From Variovorax beijingensis (GTDB lineage: Bacteria > Pseudomonadota > Gammaproteobacteria > Burkholderiales > Burkholderiaceae_C), in the NCBI RefSeq assembly GCF_003951285.1, contig NZ_RXFQ01000022.1, positions 1 to 64,000 of the forward strand: 64,000 nucleotides of DNA. The letters are read 5' to 3'. A program made the translations under genes and the position numbers. The notes below the pieces were generated by a model. It searched no databases. It worked only from the letters and a program-made list of their open reading frames with translations, and had not been told where the DNA came from. Below are positions 18,137 through 27,478 of the stretch, one piece after another (positions within the stretch are counted from its first letter, which is position 1; every line of letters begins with the position of its first letter).

Positions 18137-19066
18137 ATGACTTCGATCTCCATACCGCTGGACACGACGACTGCGCGTCGCCATCGCAAGCCCTCCCTGT
18201 TGCGCCGCGTCTTCGCGAACGGCGCCGTGCGCTGGGGCAGCGTGCTCCTTTGCTTCATGGTGGTGCTGGCGGTCGCGGCCCCGTGGCTCTACACCATCGA
18301 CCCCAACGCGATGGATCCGGCCAACTCTCACCTGTCGCCTGGCGCGCATGCCGAATTCACGACGCTGGCCGGCGACAGCTTCGAGCGTTTCTTCCCGATG
18401 GGAACGGACAGCATGGGCCGCGACATCTGGAGCCGCACGGCCTACGGCGCGCGCATCTCGCTGTCGGTCGGCGCGGCGGTCGCGCTGGGCTCGATCGCGC
18501 TCGGGATGCTGGTAGGCATGGTCGCGGGATACTTTCGCCGCTTCGACGGCGTGATCATGCGGGTGATGGACGGGATGATGGCGATCCCCGGCATCCTGTT
18601 CGCCATCGTGCTGGTCGCGGTCTGGCGGCCCAGCCTGTGGACGGTGATCCTGGCAATCGTCGTTCCCGAAACACCGCGGGTGGCGAGACTGGTGCGTTCG
18701 GTCGTGCTGTCGGTTCGCGAAGAGCCGTATGTCGAAGCCGCCATTGCGCTGGATACGCCCGCCTGGAAGCTGATGCTGCGCCACATCCTTCCCAACACGG
18801 TGGCGCCGCTGATCGTTCAGGGCACCTTTGTCTGCGCGGCGGCGATGCTGGCGGAAGCGGTCATGTCGTTCCTCGGCATCGGCCTGCCGTCGGACGTGCC
18901 GACCTGGGGAAACATCATGTCCGAAGGTCGTGCGTATTTCACTTCGCATCCGTCGACCGTGCTGCTGCCCGGCGCCTTCCTCGCGCTCACGGTGCTGGCC
19001 GTGAACATGCTCGGCGACGGCCTGCGCGACGCGCTCGATCCGAAGTTCAACAAGCGCGGGAGCTGA
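18137..19066 (+). CDS. ABC transporter permease (DppC-type)
   Basis: 309 aa with a long cytoplasmic N-terminus, then membrane segments from about residue 35. It contains the GTDSMGRDIWSR motif (about 94-105) that defines DppC/OppC permeases and the EAA loop near 195-215 (YVEAAIALDTPAWK). Forms the heterodimeric channel with the preceding permease. The start of the ATPase gene is 2 bp beyond its stop. Confidence 0.9.
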   Translation: MTSISIPLDTTTARRHRKPSLLRRVFANGAVRWGSVLLCFMVVLAVAAPWLYTIDPNAMDPANSHLSPGAHAEFTTLAGDSFERFFPMGTDSMGRDIWSRTAYGARISLSVGAAVALGSIALGMLVGMVAGYFRRFDGVIMRVMDGMMAIPGILFAIVLVAVWRPSLWTVILAIVVPETPRVARLVRSVVLSVREEPYVEAAIALDTPAWKLMLRHILPNTVAPLIVQGTFVCAAAMLAEAVMSFLGIGLPSDVPTWGNIMSEGRAYFTSHPSTVLLPGAFLALTVLAVNMLGDGLRDALDPKFNKRGS

Positions 19067-19068
19067 CC

Positions 19069-20724
19069 ATGGCACACACGCAATCCACCGCAGCCGCTGC
19101 CGCACCCGCTGCTGAATCGCCATGCCTCGAGGTGCGCAACCTGAGCATCGACCTGCCCGCGGGCGCCGACCGGCCGCATGCCGTCCACGCCGTTTCCTTC
19201 GACGTGGTGCCCGGCCAGGTCGTGTGCCTGCTGGGCGAATCAGGCTCCGGCAAATCGGTGATCGCTCAGGCGGTGATGGGGCTGCTGCCCGCTTCGCTGG
19301 TGCCTTCGGGCGGACGCATCGAGGTGATGGGCGAGAGCGTTCTCACGGCCGACGCCGCACGCCTGCGTGCATGGCGCGGCGCCCGCATGGCGATGGTGTT
19401 CCAGGAGCCCATGACGGCGCTGAACCCGGTGATGCGATGCGGCATGCAGGTCGACGAAATGCTGGCCGAGCATACCGAGCTTGGCGCCGCCGAGCGCCGA
19501 CAAAAGGTGCTGGCCATCTTCGCGCGGGTCAAGCTGCCCGAGCCCGAACGCATCTACGACGCCTATCCCCACCAGCTCTCGGGCGGGCAGCGGCAGCGCA
19601 TCGTGATTGCCATCGCCCTGATCCTGCGTCCCGCGCTGCTGATCTGCGATGAGCCGACCACCGCGCTGGACGTGACCACGCAGGCCGAAATCCTTTCGCT
19701 CATTCGCGAGATGCAGCAGGAGAACGGAACGGCGGTGCTGTTCATCACGCATGACTTCGGCGTGGTCGCGGACATCGCGGACCACGTCGTGGTGCTCCAA
19801 CTGGGCCGCCAGATCGAAAGCGGACCGAAGGACGATGTGCTGCGCCGGCCGAAGGAGCCCTACACGCGCATGCTGCTCGATGCCGTGCCGCGCCTGGAGC
19901 CCGCGCGGCGGCCGACCATCGCGGACGCTGCGCCACTGCTCGATGCGCGCGGCGTCACCAAGACCTACCGCTCCGGCTCGTGGCCGGGCAAGCGCCGCAC
20001 GGTGCATGCAGCGACCGATGTGTCGCTCAAGCTGCACGCCGGCGAAACCGTGGGCATCGTGGGCGAGTCCGGCTCGGGCAAGTCGACCGTGGCCCGCTGC
20101 ATTGCGCGGCTGATCGAGCCGACGGGCGGCGAGGTCTGGGTGCCTCACATCGAGGCACAGCGCGCACCGCGTGCGCGGCTCTCGGCCTTCCGGCGCATGG
20201 TCCAGGTGGTGTTCCAGGACCCGAACCGTTCGCTGAATCCGCGCCGCACGGTCGGCCAGTCGATCATCGAAGGGCCAGTCAATTTTGGCCTTTCTCCCGA
20301 GAAGGCCTGGCAGCGCGCCGAAGAACTGATGGAGCTGGTGCGGCTGAAGCCCGATGTGCTGCACCGCTACCCGAGCGAGTTCTCCGGCGGCCAGCGGCAG
20401 CGCCTGTGCATCGCACGCGCGCTCGCCTGCGAGCCGCAGGTGCTGATTGCCGACGAGGCCGTTTCGGCACTCGATGTCTCGGTGCAAGACCAGATCCTCA
20501 AGCTGCTCGCGGAGATCCAGCAGCGGCTGTCCATCGGCATCCTCTTCATCACGCACGACCTGCGCGTGGCCAGCCAGATCTGCGACCGGCTGATCGTCAT
20601 GCACATGGGCCGCATCGTCGAGCAAGGCACCGCGCACGACGTGCTGCTGGCGCCGCGCGAGGCCTACACCCGTTCCCTGTTGGCCGCGGCCCCTGGTCAG
20701 GGCTACGCATTCGGGCAGGGCTGA
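19069..20724 (+). CDS. ABC transporter ATPase, DppD-DppF fusion (GsiA-like)
   Basis: 551 aa with two complete nucleotide-binding domains in one chain. Domain 1 has Walker A GESGSGKS, signature LSGGQRQR and Walker B LLICDEPTTALD. Domain 2 has GESGSGKS, FSGGQRQR and VLIADEAVSALD. The two are usually separate DppD and DppF proteins; fusion is known in glutathione-importer GsiA-type systems. ATG 19069 is used because it lies just after the permease stop. Energises import by the two permeases. Confidence 0.9.
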   Translation: MAHTQSTAAAAAPAAESPCLEVRNLSIDLPAGADRPHAVHAVSFDVVPGQVVCLLGESGSGKSVIAQAVMGLLPASLVPSGGRIEVMGESVLTADAARLRAWRGARMAMVFQEPMTALNPVMRCGMQVDEMLAEHTELGAAERRQKVLAIFARVKLPEPERIYDAYPHQLSGGQRQRIVIAIALILRPALLICDEPTTALDVTTQAEILSLIREMQQENGTAVLFITHDFGVVADIADHVVVLQLGRQIESGPKDDVLRRPKEPYTRMLLDAVPRLEPARRPTIADAAPLLDARGVTKTYRSGSWPGKRRTVHAATDVSLKLHAGETVGIVGESGSGKSTVARCIARLIEPTGGEVWVPHIEAQRAPRARLSAFRRMVQVVFQDPNRSLNPRRTVGQSIIEGPVNFGLSPEKAWQRAEELMELVRLKPDVLHRYPSEFSGGQRQRLCIARALACEPQVLIADEAVSALDVSVQDQILKLLAEIQQRLSIGILFITHDLRVASQICDRLIVMHMGRIVEQGTAHDVLLAPREAYTRSLLAAAPGQGYAFGQG

Positions 20725-20781
20725 GGCGTGCGCATCAACCACCGCTCCGATCGACATCTTCGACCCCCAAAAGAGACAACC

Positions 20782-22167
20782 ATGGAAACACCCCTGTACG
20801 CCCTGAGCGCCGTCCAACTGCTGGCGCGCTATCGCGCCCGCACCCTCTCCCCCGTCGACGTGACGAAGTCGGTGCTGGCGCGCATCGAACGCTGGGAGCC
20901 GAGCATTCACGCCACCTACGGGCTGGATGCCGAAGCCGCCCTGGCCTCGGCCAAGGCCTCCGAAGCACGATGGAGCCAAGGCGCACCGCAAGGCGAGTTG
21001 GACGGCGTGCCGGTCACGCTCAAGGAAAACATCGCCACGCGCGGCACGCCGTCGCCGATCGGCAGCGCTGCCTCGGTGCTGTCGCCCGCCGCGGCGGATG
21101 CGCCTGCGGCCGCACGCCTGCGTGAAGCAGGCGCGGTGATCGTCACCAAGACCACGATGCCGGACTTCGGCTTCCTGGGCGCGGCTCCGTCGAGCTTTCA
21201 TCCGCTCACGCGCAACCCCTGGGATCTTCGCAAAAGCACCGGCGGCTCCAGCTCCGGTGCGGGCGCTGCCGCCGCCGCGGGCTACGGTCCCTTGCACCTG
21301 GGCACCGACATCGGTGGTTCGGTGCGCATCCCCGCCAACTTCTGCGGCGTGTTCGGGCTCAAGCCCAGCCATGGGCGCATTCCGGTCGACCCACCGGCCG
21401 CCGCGCGCGTGATCGGCCCGATGACGCGCACCGTCGCCGACGCCGCGCTGCTGATGGCGGTGGTGTCGCGCCCCGATCCGCGCGACTACATGAGCCTGCC
21501 GGCACAAGACATCGCATGGGAGCACCTGAGCCGCGACGTGCGGGGTCTGCGCATCGGCCTGTGGACCGACACGCTGGGCGGCTGGCCGATCGACACTGAA
21601 GTGAAAGACGCCGTGCTGGCAGCGGCACGCGTCTTCGAACAGGCCGGCGCCATCGTGGAGCCGCTCTCCGACTGGAGCACGCTGGACATGCGCATGGGCA
21701 TGGCGCATTTCTTCACGATGCGCTGCCGCGTCGACCTGGCCGCCATGCCGATCGAGCGCGCCAAACTCGCCGCCGACTACATCCATGCTGCGGGCGAGTT
21801 CGCGGGCTCGCTCTCGCCCGAAGACACCTTCCGTGCCTTCACGCGCATGCAGGCACTGCGCGCAGCGACCGTGGCGGCCACGCAGCCGTACGACTATGTG
21901 CTGTCGCCCGTGTCGCCCGTGCTGCCGTTCGCGGCGGAAGCCATCAACAGCGGACCGGAAAACCCGCTGAAAGATTCGCACTTCACTTCGGTGTTCAACC
22001 AGTCGGAGCAGCCTGCGGCATCGATCAACTGCGGCTACGCCAGGAGTGGCCTGCCCATCGGCCTGCAGATCGCCGGGCGCCGGTTCGACGACCTGGGCGT
22101 GCTGCAGATGGCGGCGTTCTACGAGTCGGCTCGTTCGGTGCAAGCACCTTGGCCCGAGCCGGCCTGA
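20782..22167 (+). CDS. Amidase-signature hydrolase
   Basis: 461 aa with the Ser-cisSer-Lys triad in place: Lys81 (VTLKENI), Ser156 in GGSSSGAG and nucleophile Ser180 in DIGGSVRIP. Starts at ATG 20782 after an AAGAGACAACC segment. Last gene of the MarR-controlled importer operon; it probably hydrolyses the imported amide in the cytoplasm, releasing ammonia or an amine plus the acid. The exact substrate is not predictable. Confidence 0.85.
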   Translation: METPLYALSAVQLLARYRARTLSPVDVTKSVLARIERWEPSIHATYGLDAEAALASAKASEARWSQGAPQGELDGVPVTLKENIATRGTPSPIGSAASVLSPAAADAPAAARLREAGAVIVTKTTMPDFGFLGAAPSSFHPLTRNPWDLRKSTGGSSSGAGAAAAAGYGPLHLGTDIGGSVRIPANFCGVFGLKPSHGRIPVDPPAAARVIGPMTRTVADAALLMAVVSRPDPRDYMSLPAQDIAWEHLSRDVRGLRIGLWTDTLGGWPIDTEVKDAVLAAARVFEQAGAIVEPLSDWSTLDMRMGMAHFFTMRCRVDLAAMPIERAKLAADYIHAAGEFAGSLSPEDTFRAFTRMQALRAATVAATQPYDYVLSPVSPVLPFAAEAINSGPENPLKDSHFTSVFNQSEQPAASINCGYARSGLPIGLQIAGRRFDDLGVLQMAAFYESARSVQAPWPEPA

Positions 22168-22379
22168 TCTCCCTGCTGTCCGACTGCGTTGAGGGGCAGC
22201 ATCTGGATCGCTGCCGCAAGGGAGGCGTCGCCGTCGTCACACCGACTGTCGCAGGCGGCCGCGCGACAGCATTGCGGACGGCGCCAGCGGTGTCGCTGCC
22301 CCGGCTATCGAGCGGACAGCCTTGACGTGTTTCTGCCAATGATCAGCGCGCCTTGACCGGCACGTCCGGTAACCTTGGT

Positions 22380-22560
22380 GCGATCCGACGGGCCCACGGC
22401 CACGAGCCACGGGCCTACCTCAAGGACGTCCTCGTTCGCCTGCCGATGCAGCTGAACAGCCGTATCGAAGAGCTCCTGCCGCACAACCGGTGCCCTCCCG
22501 CTGAACTGGTCGGCGGTCTGTGCCCCGCCGTCAAGGTGGGGCAGCCGGCCGCTTGCGGCG
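22380..22560 (+). mobile_element. IS66-family transposase remnant (C-terminal end)
   Basis: The frame reads HGHEPRAYLKDVLVRLPMQL and then RIEELLPHN, the characteristic end of IS66 TnpC (the usual form is YLKDVLxRLP...LLPH.W). The trailing segment TCAAGGTGGGGCAGCCGGCC resembles an IS66 right end. Only about 40 codons survive with no start, so it is a dead fragment in the 497-bp gap before the DUF305 gene; nothing else is seen there. Confidence 0.65.
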
Positions 22561-22664
22561 CAGCAGTCCGGCGAGGCATTTCTTCTCGACCACCCTGGAA
22601 TAAATCATCGACTCCGGTGTCTACCCCTCTGACGGCCCAGTGCCATTCCAGTCGAGGACACCCG

Positions 22665-23132
22665 ATGCAGTTGAAATTTCCACCCCGCCTGCTGCGCCCC
22701 GGCGCATTTACCATTGGCACGGCGGCTCTTGCCTGCGCGGCAGCGGTTGTCGCGGCGGCGCAGGTGCCCGGCGGCGTCGCGCGCGCCACCCCCCTGATCG
22801 CGGGGCTCATGGACATCTGCACCACCAGCGACCCGGCCGACGCCGGCTTTGCCGCGGAGAACGACGCCGCCATGGCCCGGATGATGGCCGGCATGAGCAT
22901 CAAGAGCTCCGGCGATGTCGACCGCGACTTCGCCGAAATGATGATCGCCCACCACCAGGGCGCGATCGACATGGCGCTGGCCGAGCTGCGCCACGGTAAC
23001 AACGAGCAGCTGCGCCGCATCGCGCAGGAAATCATCGTCGAGCAGCAGCAGGAGATCGCCGCGATGCGCCTCGCGCTCGGCCAGCCGCTGCCGCCTTCAG
23101 CGCCCGCGCCCACGCAGGCCGGTCGCATGTAG
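22665..23132 (+). CDS. DUF305-family secreted protein
   Basis: 155 aa with an N-terminal signal segment (residues 8-35). The DUF305 motif DRDFAEMMIAHHQGAIDMA lies at about 86-104, with further conserved acidic and His residues after it; this ferritin-like four-helix family is often linked to copper or metal handling in the envelope. ATG 22665 begins the signal peptide. It precedes the beta-propeller gene by 60 bp and probably shares its transcript. Confidence 0.8.
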   Translation: MQLKFPPRLLRPGAFTIGTAALACAAAVVAAAQVPGGVARATPLIAGLMDICTTSDPADAGFAAENDAAMARMMAGMSIKSSGDVDRDFAEMMIAHHQGAIDMALAELRHGNNEQLRRIAQEIIVEQQQEIAAMRLALGQPLPPSAPAPTQAGRM

Positions 23133-23192
23133 GCGGGCCGCGCCTTCCCCGATCACACGCTTTCACACGCATCAACCACCCAGAGCGACAAC

Positions 23193-24674
23193 ATGAAAAA
23201 GCACAGCCTCACTCATCTTCTTGCCGCCACCGCGCTGGCCGCCGTTGCCGCGTGCGCACAAGCCGGCCAGGCACCGGGCGCAGCCGCCGATGCCGACATC
23301 CCGATGAGCCACCGGGACCGCGTCTACACGGCCGAGCAGTTTTCCAACACCGTGTCGGTCACCGACCCGATGGACAACAAGCTGCTCGGCGTGATCCGCC
23401 TGGGAGACCCGTCGCCGGGCAACTTCAGTCCGCTCTACAAGGGCCAGGTGCTGGTGCATGGCATGGGCTTCTCGCCGGACCACCGCACGCTCGCCGTCGT
23501 GTCGATCGGCTCGAACTCCGTGACCTTCATCGACACCGCGACCAACGCGGTGAAGCACACCACCTATGTCGGCCGTTCGCCGCACGAGGCCTTCTTCACG
23601 CCCGACGGCAAGGAGGTGTGGGTCACGGTACGCGGCGAAAACTACGTGTCGGTGCTCGATGCCGCCACCTTCATGGAAAAGACCCGCATCACCACGCCCA
23701 ACGGGCCCGGCATGCAGATCTTCTCACCCGACGGCAAGTACGGCTACGTCTGCTCGTCGTTCAATCCCGAGACGGTCGTGATCGACACGGCCACCAAGCA
23801 GACGGTCGGCCGCGTGAAGCAGGACAGCCCCTTCTGCCCCAACATCGCCGCCACGCCCGACGGCAAGCAGGTCTGGATGACGCTCAAGGACATCGGTCGC
23901 ACGATGGTGTTCGACGCGAAGCCGCCGTTCGCGGTGATCAAGTCCTTCGACACGGGCCCGATCACCAACCACGTCAATTTCGCCGCCACGAAGAAGGGCA
24001 GCTTCGCCTACGTGACCATCGGCGGCCTCAACCAGGTCAAGGTGTTCCGCACGGACGATTTCTCGCAGGTCGCGACCATTCCTGTCGGCATGCTGCCGCA
24101 CGGCATCTGGCCCTCGGGCGATGGCACGCGAATCTATGTCGGGCTGGAGAACGCCGACGCGCTTGCGGTGATCGACACGGCCACCAATACCGTGGTGGCG
24201 ACCGTGCCGGTGGGCCAGGCGCCCCAGGCCATCGCGTACGTGCCCAACGCCGTTCCGGCGCAGGCCGGCGACGGCACGCAGGGCCTGCAGGCGCCGGGGC
24301 TGTCCGGCCAGGTCGCGCACCTGACGCTGGTGACGCCCCGGGCACGCAAGGCGCCGGGCGCCGAGAACAACGCGCCCACCAGCGTCTCGTTGTTCGACCA
24401 GGGCCTGCTGCAGGTGCTGCAGGCCTCAGCTACCGGCCTGGAGCCCAGGCAGCCTTATGTGCTTGCGCTGTCGGACCAGCCGGACGGCAGCGGGGTACTG
24501 CAGCCGTTGGCGAATTTCATGACCAATCCCGCGGGCGCCGCGATCGTGAACGCGATCGGCCCGATCCGCCAGCAGATCCAGGGCGCGACCCCCACGGACA
24601 GCAAGCGCTACCTCGTGATCGCGCCACAATCGGGTGGCAAGCCCGGAACCCCGGTCCAGGTGCAGAGCCTTTGA
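23193..24674 (+). CDS. Secreted YVTN-type beta-propeller protein
   Basis: 493 aa with a signal peptide ending about residue 25; Cys21 in AACAQAG could be a lipobox. At least six repeats of the form FIDTATNxVxxTxxVG with (F)SPDGK turns form a seven-bladed-type propeller up to about residue 350, followed by a 130-residue C-terminal domain of unknown function. Such proteins act in the periplasm or outside as binding platforms or in metal and quinone chemistry. Neighbours (DUF305 before, sigma/anti-sigma after) suggest an envelope-stress or metal-response set. Confidence 0.8.
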   Translation: MKKHSLTHLLAATALAAVAACAQAGQAPGAAADADIPMSHRDRVYTAEQFSNTVSVTDPMDNKLLGVIRLGDPSPGNFSPLYKGQVLVHGMGFSPDHRTLAVVSIGSNSVTFIDTATNAVKHTTYVGRSPHEAFFTPDGKEVWVTVRGENYVSVLDAATFMEKTRITTPNGPGMQIFSPDGKYGYVCSSFNPETVVIDTATKQTVGRVKQDSPFCPNIAATPDGKQVWMTLKDIGRTMVFDAKPPFAVIKSFDTGPITNHVNFAATKKGSFAYVTIGGLNQVKVFRTDDFSQVATIPVGMLPHGIWPSGDGTRIYVGLENADALAVIDTATNTVVATVPVGQAPQAIAYVPNAVPAQAGDGTQGLQAPGLSGQVAHLTLVTPRARKAPGAENNAPTSVSLFDQGLLQVLQASATGLEPRQPYVLALSDQPDGSGVLQPLANFMTNPAGAAIVNAIGPIRQQIQGATPTDSKRYLVIAPQSGGKPGTPVQVQSL

Positions 24675-24707
24675 GGCGGCGCCGTTGCGCGCTGCGATGT
24701 CCGGAAC

Positions 24708-25262
24708 ATGAACGACCTGATCCTGCTCGTCGAGCCGATGATCCCCGCACTGCGGCGCTACGCACGCGCCTTGCTGCACGAGCGGGAATCGGCGGACGAG
24801 CTGGTGCAGGACTGCCTGGAGCGGGTCATCAGCCGCTGGAGCCAGCGGCGCGAGGCCGACGACACGCGGCAGTGGGTCTTTGCCATCTTGCACAACCTGG
24901 CGATGAACCGCCTGCGGCAGCAGACGCGCCGCGGCCTGCACCTGGCCGTGGAAGACATCGACGAGGCCGAATTGAGCATCCCCGCGCACCAGGAGCACCG
25001 CGTGACGCATCGCGAGCTGATGCGTGCGCTCGACCTCTTGCCCGACGACCAGCGCGCCGTGCTGCTGCTCGTCGCGGTCGAGGACCTGTCCTATGCGGAG
25101 GCTGCGAAGACGCTCGACATTCCCGTCGGCACCGTGATGTCGCGGCTCGCGCGCGCACGCCAGCGCGTGCACCGCATGCTCGACGGGGTCGACCCGATGC
25201 CCGCGGCCGCATCGCCCGATACGGACCCCCCGGCGCCTCCCCATCTGCGGAGACTCAAATGA
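24708..25262 (+). CDS. ECF-type RNA polymerase sigma factor
   Basis: 184 aa. Sigma2 lies at about residues 10-75 (AdELVQDCLERV) and sigma4 at about 100-155 (LLPDDQRAVLLLVAVEDLSY then GTVMSRLARARQRV). The 3' end overlaps the next gene by ATGA, marking translational coupling to its anti-sigma factor. Probably directs transcription of the envelope set around it. Confidence 0.9.
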   Translation: MNDLILLVEPMIPALRRYARALLHERESADELVQDCLERVISRWSQRREADDTRQWVFAILHNLAMNRLRQQTRRGLHLAVEDIDEAELSIPAHQEHRVTHRELMRALDLLPDDQRAVLLLVAVEDLSYAEAAKTLDIPVGTVMSRLARARQRVHRMLDGVDPMPAAASPDTDPPAPPHLRRLK

Positions 25263-26086
25263 ACGACGACCCCATGGGCGGACGTCCCATCCTCGAAGAG
25301 GACCTGCACGCCTACGTCGACGAGGCGCTCGACGCGCGGCGCCGCCGCGAGGTGCGCGAGTATCTCGCTCACCATCCCGATGCCGCGCGCGAGGTCGAGG
25401 CCTACGCCCTGCACCGGCAGGGCTTGCGCGCGGCCCTGGCGCCGATTGCCGAAGAGCCGCTGCCGCCGTCGCTGAACCTCGCGCGGCTGGTGCAAGAACA
25501 CGAGCAGCGCGCGCTGCAGGACCGGCATGCGCCGAGCCGCCGCTGGCCCTGGGGCATGGCGGCGGCCGTCATGTTGGCGCTCGGCCTGGGGGCCGGTGCG
25601 GGGTGGTCGCTGCGCGGCGGCGTCCCGGCCGACGGCGATGCGGGCATTTCCGCCTTGGCGCGCGAGGCGACGCGCAGCTACGCGGTCTACGCGTCGGACA
25701 CGGTGCGGCCCGTCGAGATGGGGCCTTCGCAGCGCGCGGAGCTGGTGGACTGGGTCTCTTTGCGGCTCGGGCGCAAGGTCGCGATTCCCGATCTCACATC
25801 GTCGGGCTACAACTTCATCGGCGGGCGTCTGGTCATGACGGCGCACGGCCCCGCGGGGCTGTTCATGTACGACGACGCGAGCGGCACGCGGCTGGCGTTG
25901 ACCGTGAGGCCCATGACGGTCGACAAGGACACGCCGGTGATGCGTCCCATCGACGGCCCGGTCGCGGGCTATGCGTGGGCTGACCAGGGGCTGGGCTACG
26001 GTGTCGTCGGCACGCACAAGGCGGAAGTACTGCATCCACTGGCGGACGAAATGCGCCGCCAGATCGGTTCGAGCCTCGGGGGCTAG
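25259..26086 (+). CDS. Membrane anti-sigma factor
   Basis: 275 aa overlapping the sigma gene by 4 bp. The N-terminal about 80 residues form the cytoplasmic sigma-binding region (LHAYVDEALDARRR, FecR/RskA-like), one membrane helix spans about 97-117, and a periplasmic domain of 155 residues follows. The HxxxCxxC zinc motif of ZAS anti-sigma factors is absent. Expected to hold the ECF factor at the membrane until an envelope signal releases it. Confidence 0.85.
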   Translation: MNDDPMGGRPILEEDLHAYVDEALDARRRREVREYLAHHPDAAREVEAYALHRQGLRAALAPIAEEPLPPSLNLARLVQEHEQRALQDRHAPSRRWPWGMAAAVMLALGLGAGAGWSLRGGVPADGDAGISALAREATRSYAVYASDTVRPVEMGPSQRAELVDWVSLRLGRKVAIPDLTSSGYNFIGGRLVMTAHGPAGLFMYDDASGTRLALTVRPMTVDKDTPVMRPIDGPVAGYAWADQGLGYGVVGTHKAEVLHPLADEMRRQIGSSLGG

Positions 26087-26454
26087 CAGGATGCTGAAGA
26101 CAGGCCACACTGGGGTTGCGGCGCGGCATACTGGTCGGCCCTCCCAGGTTCGCTTGAAGTCCAATCCCTGGTTCCAAGTCAATGAGGTCCTTCGTCGATC
26201 CCCTGACTTGCGAACCCATGACCTGGCCGATCACCCTTCCCCGTGCGCTGGCAATGCGGAAGGCCACCGGAGAGAGCGCAGCCATGTCCGCGCAGCTGCC
26301 GCGCGCGGTCGCAGGCTTGTCCGCTTCGAGAGCGATCCTGCGATCGGCATCGGCGCCCGCCGAGGCGCTCCCGGGGCACCTTGACGCAGCGCAAACGGCC
26401 GAGGCGAATCCCCTCCTAGACTTTCCGCTCCATGAACTCAGAGAGCATCCCATC
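26087..26454. other. Intergenic region without a recognised gene
   Basis: 368 bp between the anti-sigma gene and the small secreted protein. Both strands have open frames but none with a ribosome binding site or known family. The sequence next to 26090-26170 has the look of a mobile-element scar, but no transposase motif or inverted repeat could be recognised. Confidence 0.4.
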
Positions 26455-26844
26455 ATGACCGATTCATCTTCGAAGGCTTTCGTCTCGGCCCGCGCGTTGA
26501 TCCTCGCGTCCGGAGTCGTGTTGATGCAGGCGCTTGGCGCCGGCGCATGGGCTCAGGGCGCGGGCGAGGCAGATCCCTCGCAAGCCAAGGCACGGCCTGC
26601 GCCGCAGACGACACCGTCCGAACGCGCCGCGGCGCGCAAGGAGCGCATGGCACAAGGACGGCAGACCGCCCGCGGCGCCCAGTTGAGCGAAGGCGATCCG
26701 AAGCCGAGTGCGCAAGCCAGGCTGTCCAGAGCGGAGCGACAGGCCGAGAACGCCCGCAGGCTTCAGGCGAACCGCCAGGCGAACAGGCGAGGAGAGTTCG
26801 CCCGCGGAGGCAATGCCGACGCGCCCGAATCGGGGCGCCGTTGA
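26455..26844 (+). CDS. Small secreted Ala/Arg-rich protein of unknown function
   Basis: 129 aa. A signal peptide (residues 1-33, cleavage after Ala-Trp-Ala) is followed by a low-complexity, highly basic region rich in Arg, Ala, Gln and Glu, probably a long charged helix. ATG 26455 is chosen because it starts the signal; the frame is open upstream to 26182 but without one. No family recognised. It borders the insertion-sequence debris to the right. Confidence 0.55.
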   Translation: MTDSSSKAFVSARALILASGVVLMQALGAGAWAQGAGEADPSQAKARPAPQTTPSERAAARKERMAQGRQTARGAQLSEGDPKPSAQARLSRAERQAENARRLQANRQANRRGEFARGGNADAPESGRR

Positions 26845-27049
26845 GCAGCCGGCGTCGGCCTGCGTCCATCGCAGGCGCCAGCGTTCCACTCTCGCCGCAT
26901 TCGCGTGTTCCTGCGTCGCAGCGGCTTCGGGTTGAGTTGGTCCCGCACACATCGCGTGGCGTCCGGCAGGCCTGCTGGTGCCCCGAAAAACGCCCGCGCA
27001 AGCGCGTTGCCTCGATGCGGCCGCGGTGCGCCGCTGTTCCTGCGCTCGG

Positions 27050-27243
27050 ACCACGGGCCGAAGCCGCTGTCCTGATCGAAGCCTGGCGCAATCACTACAA
27101 CGAGGTACGCCCCCACCGCACCCCGCAATGCTGGACCTCGGCAGAGGTTCAAACTCGAACTCCGCAAAGAACCGCGACCCGCCGTCTTCTAGGCATAACT
27201 GTCTGGACCAAACCGAGCAGGTGAAAACCAGGCGGCGAGCTCG
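27050..27243 (+). mobile_element. IS3-family transposase 3' end and right terminus, frameshifted
   Basis: About 30 codons read GPRAEAAVLIEAWRNHYNEV and on to RPH, the DDE-integrase C-terminus of IS3 OrfB. The frame then shifts by one and ends as FKLELRKEPRPAVF before TAG at 27190. The terminal stretch (AACTGTCTGGACCAAACCG and following) recurs at 34334-34391 beside the intact SulP gene. A dead element that probably mediated duplication of the SulP end. Confidence 0.7.
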
Positions 27244-27252
27244 CGGCGTGAA

Positions 27253-27478
27253 CTCAGCGCCCCTTGTCTTCCCAGTCCACTCAATCCACCGGATGGGTCT
27301 CGAGATACCCGCTGACGCTGGCACCGAGGGTCGGAAAGAACGCCGCTTCCCCAAGCCGCTCGAAAAGCCCGAACCGCTTCAGCTTGTCCTTGACGGGGTC
27401 CTTCATCTCGGCAAGGCACAACTGAATGCCAGCTGCGCGCTGCGGGTCGTCGCCGGACAGTGGAAGGACGACGGCCAA
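27253..27478 (-). pseudogene. Degenerate second copy of the SulP gene end
   Basis: Read on the minus strand this matches the last about 55 codons of the SulP gene at 34430-36220 (CLAEMKDPVKDKLKRFGLFE). A TGG to TGA change gives an early stop after THPVD. It then joins directly to a segment matching about codons 110-125 (LAVVLPLSGDDP). About 1.24 kb of the gene is missing between these two parts, so the copy cannot encode a transporter. Confidence 0.85.

Noticed and set aside
19240..22143. 967-codon antisense frame across the ABC ATPase and amidase
   Set aside because: Shadow of well-supported plus-strand genes; composition dominated by Arg, His and Gly with no recognisable motif.
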